NCBI RefSeq assembly: GCF_001613445.1
Contig: NZ_BDCJ01000009.1
Location: 186,001 to 250,000 of the forward strand
DNA from: Nocardia grenadensis NBRC 108939
Lineage (GTDB): Bacteria; Actinomycetota; Actinomycetes; Mycobacteriales; Mycobacteriaceae
DNA length: 64,000 bases
Reading direction: 5' to 3'
Part shown: piece by piece, positions 33,751-46,891 of the stretch
Layout: each line of letters begins with the position of its first letter
How positions within the stretch are numbered: position 1 is the first letter of the stretch
Program-made: the position numbers and the translations under genes
Notes under the pieces: generated by a model
What the model was told of the DNA's origin: nothing
The model's input: only the letters and a program-made list of their open reading frames with translations
The model's database searches: none

Positions 33751-34533
33751 TGACGCTTTCGCGTGGTCTCCGCAGCGAGCCGCGCGGACCGTTCACTACC
33801 CGGGACCGGCACGAACGGCACCGAGCTCGCTCGTGTTCCGCCTATCCGCAATCACGACAGCGATGCCGTCGGTGTGGGCGCGAAGTATGCCGAAGGCGGC
33901 GTCGCCCGCGGAACCGCACTCCGCGGTCGTCAGATGAGTTCTGCCGGTAAAGCGGTCGCGATCGCGATAGCCGCCGGTGGTACAGCGCTGGTGGGACGGC
34001 GGTGCGGGGCGGAACCCCCCGTCCGGGTGCGTTTCCGTCACTATGATGTTGAAGTGTCCGGTAGCGACAGAGAGCTGAGGCAAGTCGAATTCAGCGGGCC
34101 TGTCGCACAGGTGTCCACCTATTCGATCGTGACCGGTCTGATGTTGTCTGGGCCTGTTCTCGCGTTGACCAGTGATTCACTGTGGAATGGGTTGTCTCCG
34201 GCGATCATCATTTTCCCACACCATCGACCGGCGAAGGGAAGGTTCCGCCCGAGCTCATTAAATAAGTTTCGCCGATTCCACCCTAGCGATCGTGGAGTCG
34301 AAAGAGGAGACTCCGAGGTGGAGAGAATGTGACGCCTGGAGTGCACCCGCTGTCGGTTGGCCGTACGCGAAACATTGTGGTGGACCAGGTTTCGGTGTCG
34401 TTCTCAGCTCCGTGCTCCGTCGCGTCCGCTGTCTCCAGAACAGCGATTCATTCGGTCGGTCGCTGACACGTAACCCGCCTGTGGCGGCCTGGCCGGGCAT
34501 TGTCCGGAACGCCGCATGTCAGGGAGTGTCGAG
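33751..34533. other. Intergenic region, no supported gene
   Basis: About 780 bp. A plus-strand frame of 189 codons at 33763-34332 has no recognisable domain, and no ribosome-binding site supports its start. The 3' half is less GC-rich than the surroundings, consistent with foreign or decayed DNA. The promoter of the alcohol dehydrogenase gene should be at its right end. Confidence 0.4.
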
Positions 34534-35673
34534 ATGAAAGCGATTGTGTACGACGGGCCACGTGAAGTTCATGTGAAGGATGTCCCCGATGCGAGGATAG
34601 AGCAGCCGACCGATGTGCTGGTGAAGATCACCAGCACCAACATTTGCGGGTCGGATCTACACATGTACGAAGGCCGCACCGATCTGGAGCCCGGGATGGT
34701 TCTTGGTCACGAGAACTTGGGAATCGTGGCAGAAGTAGGCGATGCGGTGGTCAAGGTCACCACGGGAGACCGGGTGTGCCTACCATTCAACATCGGTTGC
34801 GGCTTCTGCCGTAACTGCGAGGAAGGGTTGACCGCGTTCTGCCTGACAGTGCACCCGGATCCGAAGATGGCGGGCGCCGCGTTCGGTTTCGCCGGGATGG
34901 GACCGTTCTGGGGCGGGCAGGCGGAGTATCTGCGGGTGCCGTTCGGTGACTTCAATTGCCTGCGACTGCCTGAGGACGCTGAGGACAAGGAAGCCGACTA
35001 TGTGATGCTTTCCGATATCTTCCCCACCGGGTGGCACTGCACCCGACTGGCCGAGATGCAACCCGGCGATTCGATGGTCGTCTATGGAGCCGGGCCGGTC
35101 GGCCTGATGGCGGCGTACTCGGCGATGATCCAGGGCGCGAGCCAGGTGATGATCGTGGATCGTCACCCCGACCGGTTGCGGCTCGCCGAGCAGATCGGGG
35201 TCACACCCATCGACGACTCCATCGGCGACCCGGTCGAGCAGGTCCTCGATATGACCGGCGGGCGCGGCGCCGACAAGGGCTGTGAGTGCGTCGGGTACCA
35301 GGCGCACGACCCGCAAGGTCACGAGGACGCCGCAATGACGATGAACCGGCTCGTCGACTCGGTGCGTTTCACCGGACATATCGGCGTGGTCGGCATTTTC
35401 CTGCCTCAGGACCGCAACGCCCCTGACGAACTCGAACGCAACGGCAAGATCGCCTTCGACATGGGCAAATTCTGGTTCAAGGGGCAGAAGGCCGGTACCG
35501 GACAGGCCAACGTCAAGCATTACAACCGGCAGCTGCGTGACCTGATCCACCGGGGCCGGGCGACACCGTCTTGGATCGTCTCTCATGAGCTCCCGCTGGC
35601 CGAGGCCGAGTCCGGCTACCGGCACTTCGACGCCCGCGATAACGGATGGACCAAGGTCGTGCTGCATCCGTGA
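34534..35673 (+). CDS. Zinc-dependent alcohol dehydrogenase, formaldehyde dehydrogenase-like, 379 aa
   Basis: Medium-chain NAD(P)-dependent dehydrogenase. Catalytic zinc residues are in NICGSDLHMYEGR and VLGHENLGIV. Structural zinc cysteines are in IGCGFCRNCEEG. The Rossmann loop is VYGAGPVGLMAA. The insert-rich C-terminal half (KGCECVGYQAHDPQGHED, AFDMGKFWFKGQKAGTGQANVKHY) is the mark of glutathione-independent formaldehyde dehydrogenase relatives. The ATG at 34534 has GGGAG eight bases upstream, better than the ATG at 34516. It leads a short operon with the HbpS-like gene and may detoxify aldehydes within a stress island. Confidence 0.87.
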   Translation: MKAIVYDGPREVHVKDVPDARIEQPTDVLVKITSTNICGSDLHMYEGRTDLEPGMVLGHENLGIVAEVGDAVVKVTTGDRVCLPFNIGCGFCRNCEEGLTAFCLTVHPDPKMAGAAFGFAGMGPFWGGQAEYLRVPFGDFNCLRLPEDAEDKEADYVMLSDIFPTGWHCTRLAEMQPGDSMVVYGAGPVGLMAAYSAMIQGASQVMIVDRHPDRLRLAEQIGVTPIDDSIGDPVEQVLDMTGGRGADKGCECVGYQAHDPQGHEDAAMTMNRLVDSVRFTGHIGVVGIFLPQDRNAPDELERNGKIAFDMGKFWFKGQKAGTGQANVKHYNRQLRDLIHRGRATPSWIVSHELPLAEAESGYRHFDARDNGWTKVVLHP

Positions 35674-35701
35674 GGCGGTCCTGACCGAGAGGAGCACAAC
35701 A

Positions 35702-35779
35702 ATGACAACAGCACTGCAGGCCACGTCGATCGCGGCACCGGCTGTCGAGTTCGCGGAGATCACGGCAGGTGCGTCATGA
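35702..35779 (+). CDS. Small ORF, 25 aa, coupled to the HbpS/GlcG gene
   Basis: MTTALQATSIAAPAVEFAEI plus five residues, with a strong ribosome-binding site GAGAGGAG eight bases before the ATG. Its stop overlaps the next start (ATGA at 35776), so its translation would feed ribosomes into the next gene, which has no good site of its own. It may be a leader peptide or a remnant N-terminus. No homology is recognised. Confidence 0.45.
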   Translation: MTTALQATSIAAPAVEFAEITAGAS

Positions 35780-36189
35780 CAGTCGACCAGGGGTCGGTGT
35801 CCCTCGACGACGCGCAGCGGGTGATTGCCGCCGGCCGGGCCAAAGCCGCCGAGATCGAGTCGCCGTCGAATATTGCAGTGGTCGATGCCGGCGGCAACCT
35901 CGTAGCCCATGCGCGGATGGACGGTGCCTGGATCGCCAGCATCGACATCTCGATAAACAAGGCATTCACTGCGCGAGCACTGGACATCTCGACCGAAGAC
36001 CTTGCGGTCGATGCGGGTCCGGGTGCGCAGTTCTACGGGATACACAGCTCCAATGGTGGGCGAATCATGATCTTCGCCGGCGGCGTCCCGCTGCGGCACA
36101 ACGGACAGGTCGTCGGAGCGGTCGGCGTCAGCGGCGGCACCCGAGAGCAGGACAAGACCGTCGTCGCGGCGGCCGCAGCGGCGATGTGA
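35776..36189 (+). CDS. HbpS/GlcG-family heme-binding-like protein, 137 aa
   Basis: Single-domain GlcG/HbpS fold. SLDDAQRVIAAGRAKAAEI, NIAVVDAGGNLVAHARMDGAW and GGVPLRHNGQVVGAVGVSGG are the conserved family blocks. Streptomyces HbpS is an extracellular heme-degrading redox sensor, but this copy lacks a signal peptide. Here it follows an aldehyde-type dehydrogenase, an arrangement often seen with GlcG-like proteins, so a cytosolic redox or cofactor role is as likely as heme binding. Confidence 0.8.
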   Translation: MTVDQGSVSLDDAQRVIAAGRAKAAEIESPSNIAVVDAGGNLVAHARMDGAWIASIDISINKAFTARALDISTEDLAVDAGPGAQFYGIHSSNGGRIMIFAGGVPLRHNGQVVGAVGVSGGTREQDKTVVAAAAAAM

Positions 36190-36617
36190 ACAGTGAACTT
36201 TGTCGACAGGGCAACATTGCCGAGATCACCTGCGGTCGCCGGCGAACCGGGTGTGTTCTCGGATAGCTCGATGCCGCGGCGGAGTAGTAACGGTTCGGCG
36301 ATCGAATGTGCGGCGGCGGTCGACACATGATGCGTCGGGTGCGAGAATTTCCGATAACGGGAGTTTTGCGTGCCGAAGCGCGATACAGCGGTTGATGCGT
36401 TGAACCCGTAAATACGAGCCGCTGGAGTGGTCGGCCCGGAGCCGTGCCGGTAGTGCAGTCGGCCGATACCGTCTCCCGTTTTCGTCGTGTGCCCGTAGGC
36501 GGATGAAGAACTTCATGCGGTTGAGCCGTGCGTGAGCTCAACCCGTTGACCGACCGGAGCCGAATCGCTACACGTGCGGCTCGGTGAACCTCGAATCATC
36601 GCCGCCGAGGGGGCGTG
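36190..36617. other. Regulatory region upstream of the chaperone operon
   Basis: About 430 bp with no gene. The inverted repeat at 36519-36543 is the main visible element. Short frames here have no homology. Promoter elements for the dnaK operon should lie near 36540-36600. Confidence 0.45.
36519..36543. promoter_or_regulatory. HAIR-like inverted repeat upstream of the dnaK operon
   Basis: Arms GGTTGAGC (36519-36526) and GCTCAACC (36536-36543) separated by nine bases. It resembles the HspR-associated inverted repeat (CTTGAGT-N7-ACTCAAG) but the TTGAG/CTCAA half-sites are 11 rather than 9 bases apart. It is located about 75 bp before the first stress gene. HspR control is an inference; the MerR-type protein encoded in the operon is another candidate. 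Confidence 0.5.
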
Positions 36618-36899
36618 ATGACAGAGTCCAGTGGCGGAGCCTCCGCGGTGGATCCGAGCCGCGCGGCACGTCGGGTAGTGGCAACGTTCGACTCCTACGC
36701 CGACGCAGGAAGCGCTGTCGACCATCTCTCCGACCAGCATTTCGCGGTGAACGAACTGGCCATCGTCGCACGTGATCGCCAGCTGATCGAACAGGTCGTC
36801 GGCCGGTTCCACGCTGGTCGGGCAGCTCTGCTCGGAGTGCTCATGTATGCGCTAGAGGCGGCCGACGGCACGTCACCTCGATCCAATCGAAGGGAATGA
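36618..36899 (+). CDS. General stress protein 17M/YflT-like small protein, 93 aa
   Basis: ATFDSYADAGSAVDHLSDQHFAVNELAIVARD is the first half of the YflT/GSP17M fold, a ferredoxin-like module found in stress-induced proteins. The usual C-terminal membrane or second half is missing, so it is a short version. ATG at 36618 with GAGGGGG upstream; a GTG directly before it could also be used. It is the first gene of the chaperone operon, four bases before dnaK. Confidence 0.65.
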   Translation: MTESSGGASAVDPSRAARRVVATFDSYADAGSAVDHLSDQHFAVNELAIVARDRQLIEQVVGRFHAGRAALLGVLMYALEAADGTSPRSNRRE

Positions 36900-36902
36900 C
36901 TC

Positions 36903-38783
<1,881 letters not shown>

Positions 38784-38791
38784 GGTAGGCG

Positions 38792-39316
38792 ATGGAGAGG
38801 TCCGCAGATCGTTCGACGACCGAACCGGCCACCGAGGACACCGACCGGGACCAGGCCGAGACGCCGCCTGATCCCACCGGTACGGAGAGCGAGTCGGCTC
38901 AACTCGAGGACCGCTGGCGCAGGGCCCTCGCGGACCTGGATAACCTGCGTAAACGCTACGCCAAGGATCTGGGCCGGGAACGCGCTGCGGAGGTGGCGAA
39001 GGTGTCCGCGGCGTGGCTGCCGGTCCTGGACAATCTGGAGCTCGCGTTGGCCCACGCCGGTAGTGATCCGCAGGCTGTCGTCGAGGGTGTGAAGGCGATC
39101 CGGGATCAGGCGGTGCAGGTGCTGTCACAGTTCGGATTCGAACGCCACGACGAGGTCGGTGTGCCGTTCTCCCCGGAACTGCACGAAGTGGTCGGTGTGG
39201 TGGACCGCCCCGACCTCGATTCCGGGACTGTGGTCGATGTCGTGCGACCGGGGTATGGCGAGGACGGGCGGCAGTTGCGTCCCGCCGCGGTGCTCGTCAG
39301 CCGATCCGAGGGGTGA
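38792..39316 (+). CDS. grpE: GrpE nucleotide exchange factor, 174 aa
   Basis: Promotes ADP release from DnaK. Acidic N-terminal tail, then the long helix LEDRWRRALADLDNLRKRYAKDL with the conserved DNxRKR element, and the C-terminal beta wing FGFERHDEVGVPFSPELHEVVGVV plus LRPAAVLVSR. It starts eight bases after the dnaK stop with GAGGTAGG as ribosome-binding site. Confidence 0.93.
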   Translation: MERSADRSTTEPATEDTDRDQAETPPDPTGTESESAQLEDRWRRALADLDNLRKRYAKDLGRERAAEVAKVSAAWLPVLDNLELALAHAGSDPQAVVEGVKAIRDQAVQVLSQFGFERHDEVGVPFSPELHEVVGVVDRPDLDSGTVVDVVRPGYGEDGRQLRPAAVLVSRSEG

Positions 39317-39322
39317 GCAGCG

Positions 39323-40243
39323 ATGGCGCGCGATTACTACGAAGTTCTCGGAGTCCCGCGTGGCGCCGACACCGACGAAATCCAGCAGGCCTACCGAAAG
39401 CTGGCTCGCAAATATCACCCCGATGTGAACAAGGACCCCACCGCGGAGGACACATTCAAGGAGGTGAACGAGGCCTACCAAGTGTTGTCCGACCCGGACA
39501 CTCGCAAACGCTACGACCGATTCGGTGCGGACTTCCGTCGGGTGCCCGAGGACTACGACGAACGGGTACGGGCAAGCGCCGGTGGATACGGTGGCGGGGG
39601 GTATGGCGGCGGGGGCGCAAGGGTGCACTTCGGTCGAGGTTTCGGTGGTCAGGGCCCGGTCGACTTCGAGGATCTCTTCGGGCAGATGTTCACCGGCGGT
39701 GGCGGGTATGGGCCTATTCCCGGTGCGGATCAGGAAGCGGAACTGGAACTGACTCTGGAAGAGGCGTATCGGGGCGGCAAACGCACTCTCGGACTGGACG
39801 GACGACAGTACGACGTCGACATTCCGGCCGGCGTCCTGGACGGGCAGCGAATCCGGCTGGCCGGTCAGGGCGGCCGGGGCGGTGGTGATGCGCCGCCCGG
39901 GGATCTGTATCTCGTGGTGCGGATCAGGCCGCATCCCCGGTTCCGGGTGCAGGGCCGCGATATCTATGTCGACCTGCCGGTATCGCCCTGGGAGGCAGTC
40001 CTCGGCGCGACCGTCGTCGTGCCCACCCCGGGTGGCGAGGCGAAAGTCAAAGTGGCGCCGGGCTCGTCGACGGGTAGGAAGCTGCGCTTGCGCGGAGAAG
40101 GAATGCCCAATCCACGTGGCCCCGCCGGCAACCTCTACGCCGAGATCAAAGTGATGGTGCCGTCGAACCCGACAGCACGCGAACGGGACCTGTTCGAGCA
40201 ACTGGCCGCCGAGTCGAACTTCGATCCGAGGAAAGTGAAATGA
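39323..40243 (+). CDS. DnaJ C-terminal-type co-chaperone (CbpA-like), 306 aa
   Basis: J domain at residues 1-70 with the HPD tripeptide in YHPDVNKD, which stimulates DnaK ATPase. A Gly-rich linker ([15 protein letters not shown]) is followed by two client-binding beta domains ([31 protein letters not shown]). There is no CxxCxGxG zinc-finger, so it is a type II (DnaJB/CbpA) protein. It overlaps the next gene by four bases (ATGA), which encodes the CbpM-like partner that modulates such proteins. Confidence 0.92.
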   Translation: MARDYYEVLGVPRGADTDEIQQAYRKLARKYHPDVNKDPTAEDTFKEVNEAYQVLSDPDTRKRYDRFGADFRRVPEDYDERVRASAGGYGGGGYGGGGARVHFGRGFGGQGPVDFEDLFGQMFTGGGGYGPIPGADQEAELELTLEEAYRGGKRTLGLDGRQYDVDIPAGVLDGQRIRLAGQGGRGGGDAPPGDLYLVVRIRPHPRFRVQGRDIYVDLPVSPWEAVLGATVVVPTPGGEAKVKVAPGSSTGRKLRLRGEGMPNPRGPAGNLYAEIKVMVPSNPTARERDLFEQLAAESNFDPRKVK

Positions 40244-40550
40244 GCACACCACTGCCGGGCGCCCGGTACGTCTTGGTTCGCCGTACCGGATTGTCGCCGG
40301 ATGCCTTCGCCGAACGTACCGGGCTACACCCCGACCTGGCCCGGAGACTGGTCGCTCTCGGATTACTCGACGCCCACCGCGATGCCGGCGGCGAGATGTC
40401 GTTCGAACCATCCGAAGTCGCCCACGCCGCCCGCATCCAACGGCTGAGAACTGGTCTGGGCCTGAACTACTCGGCAATCGGGCTCGTGCTCGATCTGCTG
40501 GATCGAATCGAGGAACTCGAAGCCGCTTCCCGCAGAAGGAGGACGCCCTC

Positions 40551-40569
<19 letters not shown>
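40240..40569 (+). CDS. CbpM/MerR-like chaperone modulator, 109 aa
   Basis: Small helical protein with a MerR-type [31 protein letters not shown], then [39 protein letters not shown]. The helix-turn-helix lacks the GxRRY wing of HspR, so it fits CbpM-type modulators, which bind the J domain, better than a HAIR-binding repressor. Both roles are possible. Start at 40240 within the dnaJ stop; it overlaps clpB by 19 bases. Confidence 0.75.
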
Positions 40570-43184
<2,615 letters not shown>

Positions 43185-43196
43185 GGGGGTGTGGTC

Positions 43197-43649
43197 ATGG
43201 GGTCCGAGACGGTGAAATGCTCGAACTGCGGCAAGAGGAACAAGGTCCCCGCAGCAGGAGCAGGCACTCCGCGCTGCGGGAACTGCCACGAGCCGCTGCC
43301 CTGGATCGCCTCGGCAGCAGACGACGACTTCGCGGAGATCGCCGAGAAGTCCTCGGTGCCGGTGCTCGTCGACCTCTGGGCGACCTGGTGCGGCCCGTGC
43401 CGCATGGTCAGCCCGGCGCTCGAGCAGCTCGCCCGGGAACGCGCGGGTCAGATCAAGCTGGTGAAGACCGACGTGGACGCTGCGCCCGCGACCGCCGAAC
43501 GGTTCACCGTCCGCGCCGTGCCGACGCTGCTGGTGCTGGACCGGGGCGAGGTCCTGGCACGTCAGGCGGGCGCCGCTCCGGTACCACAACTGCGCTCCTG
43601 GCTCGATCAGGCGCTCTCGGCAAAGGTAGGCAAGGAGACGAAGTCATGA
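43197..43649 (+). CDS. Thioredoxin with N-terminal zinc ribbon (Trx2/TrxC type), 150 aa
   Basis: Redox protein. Four cysteines at the N-terminus (C8, C11 and C27, C30) form a zinc ribbon as in E. coli Trx2. The thioredoxin fold follows with active site WCGPC (Cys65, Cys68) and the cis-Pro loop VRAVPTLLVLDRGE. Zinc-ribbon thioredoxins are usually oxidative-stress responsive. The ATG at 43197 has GAGGGGG at a proper distance; the GTG at 43191 lies too close to it. Coupled to the next gene by ATGA overlap. Confidence 0.9.
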   Translation: MGSETVKCSNCGKRNKVPAAGAGTPRCGNCHEPLPWIASAADDDFAEIAEKSSVPVLVDLWATWCGPCRMVSPALEQLARERAGQIKLVKTDVDAAPATAERFTVRAVPTLLVLDRGEVLARQAGAAPVPQLRSWLDQALSAKVGKETKS

Positions 43650-43912
43650 CTTCTGCACCTGTGGACCCGCACGTGACCGCCATCCGGCCCGTCGTACCCC
43701 GAACCCCGCAGGGCTGCGAGGAATGCCTTCGCCTCGGCACCCCGTGGGTACATCTGAGGTTGTGCCTGACATGCGGACACGTCGGTTGCTGCGACTCCTC
43801 ACCGGGTAAGCACGCGAGCGCGCACGCTCGCGTCATCGGCCACCCGATCGTCCAGTCGATGGAGCCGGGGGAAGATTGGCGCTGGTGCTATGTCGACCAG
43901 AACCTCGTCTGA
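43646..43912 (+). CDS. UBP-type zinc finger protein, 88 aa
   Basis: Stand-alone UBP/BUZ zinc finger. CEECLRLGTPWVHLRLCLTCGHVGCCDSS followed by KHASAHARVIGHPIVQSMEPGEDWRWC gives the Cys/His pattern of the ubiquitin-C-terminus-binding ZnF. In bacteria without ubiquitin the ligand is unknown; such genes are commonly linked to thioredoxin/TrxR-like stress genes in actinomycetes. Overlaps its neighbour upstream by four bases. Confidence 0.85.
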   Translation: MTSAPVDPHVTAIRPVVPRTPQGCEECLRLGTPWVHLRLCLTCGHVGCCDSSPGKHASAHARVIGHPIVQSMEPGEDWRWCYVDQNLV

Positions 43913-43919
43913 GGATCCC

Positions 43920-45617
43920 ATGCCCGTCCGCGATATCGAGCAGGTCGACGACGAGACCCCCGACGAGCTGGGAGCATTCCCGCGGTTAACAGAAGACCAG
44001 GTCGCGACCCTCGAAGCCGGGGGCGCGTGTCGACCGGTACGCGCCGGCGAAGTGCTGATCCGAGAGGGCGAACCCAGCCAGGACTTCTTCGTGATCCTCT
44101 CGGGCAAGGTCGCGATCATCGACGAAGGCGACGGAGAAAGTGAACGCCGGATACTGCGGGTGCACGGTCCCGGCCGGTTCCTGGGCGAGCTCGGGCTGCT
44201 GGAAGGCCAGGTGGCGTTCTTCACCGCCGAGGTGATCGAGGACGGCGAGATACTCGTCGTCCCGGCCGAGCGGGTGCGTGAACTGGTGGCGCACGATCTT
44301 GTACTCAGCGATCTGATCCTGCGCGCCTACCTGGTGCGCCGGCACCTGCTGATCGGCCTCGGTTCGGGGTTCCGGATAATCGGCTCCTGCTATTCACCCG
44401 ATACGCTGCGGCTTCGCGAGTTCGCCATACGAAACCGGTTGCCCCACAGGTGGATCGACGTGGAGCAGGACGAAAGGGCGGAGCAGCTGCTGCGCAGCCT
44501 GGGCGTCGCTCCCGAGGACACTCCCGTCGTGATCTGGTGCGGCCGAAAGGTGCTGCGCAATCCGCCGAACGCCGAACTCGCCCGTATCGTCGGGCTTCCG
44601 GCTCCGGACCCGGTCCGGGACACGACTGAGGACGTGTGCGACCTCATCGTGGTGGGGGCGGGACCGGCCGGTCTGGCCGCTTCCGTGTACGGCGCTTCGG
44701 ACGGGCTGAACACGGTGACACTGGAGTCGATCGCCGCGGGCGGGCAGGCCAGTACCTCCTCCCGGATCGAGAACTACCTCGGGTTCCCTGCCGGTATCTC
44801 CGGCGCCGAATTGGCGGAGCGGGCTGTGCTCCAGGCCGGGAAGTTCGGTGCCCGGCTGCTGGTGTCCGCGGAGGTGACCGGTTCGATGCCCGAGGACGGG
44901 TACCACGCGCTCCCGCTCGCGGACGGCGGTGTGGTTCGCGGCCGAGCCGTCGTGCTCGCCACCGGTGCGCGATATCGCAAGCTGACGGTCCCCGGGATCG
45001 AGGCGCTGGAGGGAACGAGCGTGTACTATGCCGCGACCCATCAGGAAGCGCGGATGTGCGGCACCCACCCGGTGGCCGTCGTCGGCGGCGGAAACTCCGC
45101 CGGACAGGCCACCGTGTTTCTCGCGGGCAGTGTCTCCCGTGTTCACCTGCTCATCCGCGGCGGTGACCTCGGCAAGAGTATGTCCCGGTATCTGGTCGAC
45201 CAGATCGAGCGCCATCCGCGGGTGACCGTGCACCGGAATACCGAGGTTCGTACGGTTCACGGGGAGAAGTATCTCGAACAGATCATGGTCGAGAACAATC
45301 ACACGGGGGAGCAGGACACTCTTCGGGTGCGCGCCCTGTTCGTCTTCATCGGGGCGATGCCCTACTCCGGTTGGCTGGCCGACACGATCGCACTCGACGA
45401 CCACGGTTTCGTCCTCACCGGCATGGACGCGGTCCACGCCCGAGGCGACGGCACACAGCGGACCGGTGCCCGGTCGCCGAGGTCGCTCGAAACCAGCCTG
45501 CCTGGTCTCTTCGCGGCGGGCGATGTTCGTAGCGGCTCCGTGAAGCGGGTCGCATCCGCTGTCGGTGAAGGCGCGATGGCGGTTCGCCAAATCCATGAAT
45601 ACTTCGACAGGAGCTGA
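43920..45617 (+). CDS. cNMP-binding domain / FAD-dependent TrxR-like oxidoreductase fusion, 565 aa
   Basis: Three parts. Residues 20-130 are a cyclic-nucleotide-binding (CAP/CRP) domain (REGEPSQDFFVILSGKVAII, GRFLGELGLLEGQ). Residues 140-230 are a glutaredoxin-like segment (FRIIGSCYSPDTLRLREFAI). From residue 235 follows a thioredoxin-reductase-type flavoprotein with FAD loop VVGAGPAGLAAS, GGQASTSSRIENYLGFP and NADPH loop VVGGGNSAGQA. The redox CxxC of true thioredoxin reductases is absent: YYAATHQEARMCG occupies that site. The ATG at 43920 follows GAGGAT; a start at 43890 would overlap the UBP gene by 23 bases. Confidence 0.88.
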   Translation: MPVRDIEQVDDETPDELGAFPRLTEDQVATLEAGGACRPVRAGEVLIREGEPSQDFFVILSGKVAIIDEGDGESERRILRVHGPGRFLGELGLLEGQVAFFTAEVIEDGEILVVPAERVRELVAHDLVLSDLILRAYLVRRHLLIGLGSGFRIIGSCYSPDTLRLREFAIRNRLPHRWIDVEQDERAEQLLRSLGVAPEDTPVVIWCGRKVLRNPPNAELARIVGLPAPDPVRDTTEDVCDLIVVGAGPAGLAASVYGASDGLNTVTLESIAAGGQASTSSRIENYLGFPAGISGAELAERAVLQAGKFGARLLVSAEVTGSMPEDGYHALPLADGGVVRGRAVVLATGARYRKLTVPGIEALEGTSVYYAATHQEARMCGTHPVAVVGGGNSAGQATVFLAGSVSRVHLLIRGGDLGKSMSRYLVDQIERHPRVTVHRNTEVRTVHGEKYLEQIMVENNHTGEQDTLRVRALFVFIGAMPYSGWLADTIALDDHGFVLTGMDAVHARGDGTQRTGARSPRSLETSLPGLFAAGDVRSGSVKRVASAVGEGAMAVRQIHEYFDRS

Positions 45618-45621
45618 CGAC

Positions 45622-46071
45622 ATGCCAGTAATGGGTACCGTGAAATTCCAGCAGTTCTTCCGGGCCGCGGCTGGTTTGCACGTCGACCGGAACGATGTCA
45701 AGCGTTATACGGATTTCGTCGACGACAAGATCTACGACCTGATACTCATCGGCAAGGCGTCGGCAAAGGCAAATCTGAGGGATGTGATCGAACCGTGGGA
45801 CCTGCCGATCACCAAGGGACTACAGGAGAGCATCCACCGGTTCGAGAAACTGGACCAGGAAATCGAACTACAGTCCGTGCTCGATCAACTGACGGCCCGG
45901 CCGCCGTTGGACATGGCGCTCTCCGAGGCGACCGAGCAGCGACTACCGCTGATTGCCGGGGGCTTGAGTGTGGCGCTGGCGCACACATTCGTCACGATCG
46001 AGCCGGGCCGTAAGAACCCCGGGACCGCCGAATGGAACGTCGTCTTCGACATCTTCCACCTTCTGCTCTGA
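45622..46071 (+). CDS. DUF1931 histone-fold protein, 149 aa
   Basis: Matches the DUF1931 pseudodimer of two histone folds: MGTVKFQQFFRAAAGLHVD then RYTDFVDDKIYDLILIGKASAKAN, VIEPWDLPITKGLQESIHRF and QRLPLIAGGLSVALAHTF. Homologues in Aquifex and actinomycetes are histone-like but need not bind DNA. Last gene of the stress operon, five bases after the oxidoreductase stop with AGGAG upstream of the ATG. Its role with chaperones is unknown. Confidence 0.87.
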   Translation: MPVMGTVKFQQFFRAAAGLHVDRNDVKRYTDFVDDKIYDLILIGKASAKANLRDVIEPWDLPITKGLQESIHRFEKLDQEIELQSVLDQLTARPPLDMALSEATEQRLPLIAGGLSVALAHTFVTIEPGRKNPGTAEWNVVFDIFHLLL

Positions 46072-46194
46072 CCGTCCGCCCCGGCCCGTCGAGTCAGTAG
46101 ATCGCCGCTTGGCGCGACACCGAGACGAATGCCTTACACTTGATTGATAACCAGTACTTTTCGGTGGTTGAGCGCGTGGGCGTAGTGATCGATT

Positions 46195-46207
46195 CCCCTC
46201 CGGACAC
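46195..46207 (+). repeat. Second copy of the tRNA-Leu 3'-end 13-mer (candidate attR)
   Basis: CCCCTCCGGACAC, identical to 32129-32141. The bases before it (GCGTGGGCGTAG, from about 46175) also recall the tRNA variable/T-arm sequence, as a decayed tRNA 3' half would. It follows the end of the stress operon by about 120 bp. Confidence 0.5.
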
Positions 46208-46889
46208 TTTTTCGACACTCTGAGCTGCGATTATGTTCAGGTACCATAACTGCCTTTGTGGCATATCAGCAGGTCAGGTTGGCGGGCGGGGTTCGTGTCC
46301 TCTCCGGACGCTTGTTCGTAGCATTTTGGCCCTGGCAACTGGGTAGTTGCACCGGCACCTACACCGCCGCGATCGATCGCCGGAGTCGGCGCGGGACCGT
46401 TCAGCGCGTGGAGGGGACCGCGCTTCGGCGTCCGGGTCGAAGCTGTGTCGTCGGACATGGGACCGGAAACGCCTCGAATATGTTGCTCGGAGGAAGGCTC
46501 GATGTACTGCTTCGGCCAATAAATCAGTTCAGAATGAGATCTGACAACACCTTGCGTTGGGCCGCAGCGTGTTTGACAGTTCTAGTGTGGGTGATGCGGC
46601 GGTGACCGCCGCACTGGAGGCCTGGCTGGAGCATTGATTCCAGGGTGGGAGAGAAGCTTCCGGTACCCCGGTTGTGACCGGCCCGGTGGCCGAGCTGTGC
46701 TGGAAGGCGTTCTGAATCTGGTTCGCGTGGGTATCGGATGGAACCAGCTGTCGTCCGGATTGTGAGTTATTTGGGTGCGGCCTGGTGGCGTGCTTGGCGT
46801 AGCCGGCCGCGGTAGCACCCTGTTATAAAAAACCGATGCCGGCGCGAACTTGCAGTCCGGAAAGCGCTAGGTAGGTGCCCAGGTTTCGC
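46208..46889. other. Decayed region to the right of the putative island
   Basis: About 680 bp without a supported gene. At 46288-46310 the sequence GGGGTTCGTGTCC then TCTCCGGACG is a second, diverged likeness of the tRNA-Leu T arm and acceptor end, suggesting tandem attachment sites. Open frames on both strands have no homology. Confidence 0.4.
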
Positions 46890-46891
46890 AG

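Noticed and set aside
33763-34332. 189-codon plus-strand frame after the NERD pseudogene
   Set aside because: No recognisable domain, no ribosome-binding site and composition unlike neighbouring genes.
34780-36099. 439-codon minus-strand frame opposite the alcohol dehydrogenase and HbpS genes
   Set aside because: Antisense shadow; both plus-strand genes carry full family motifs.
46258-46605. 115-codon plus-strand frame right of the island
   Set aside because: No homology; lies in decayed DNA and overlaps a tRNA-like remnant.
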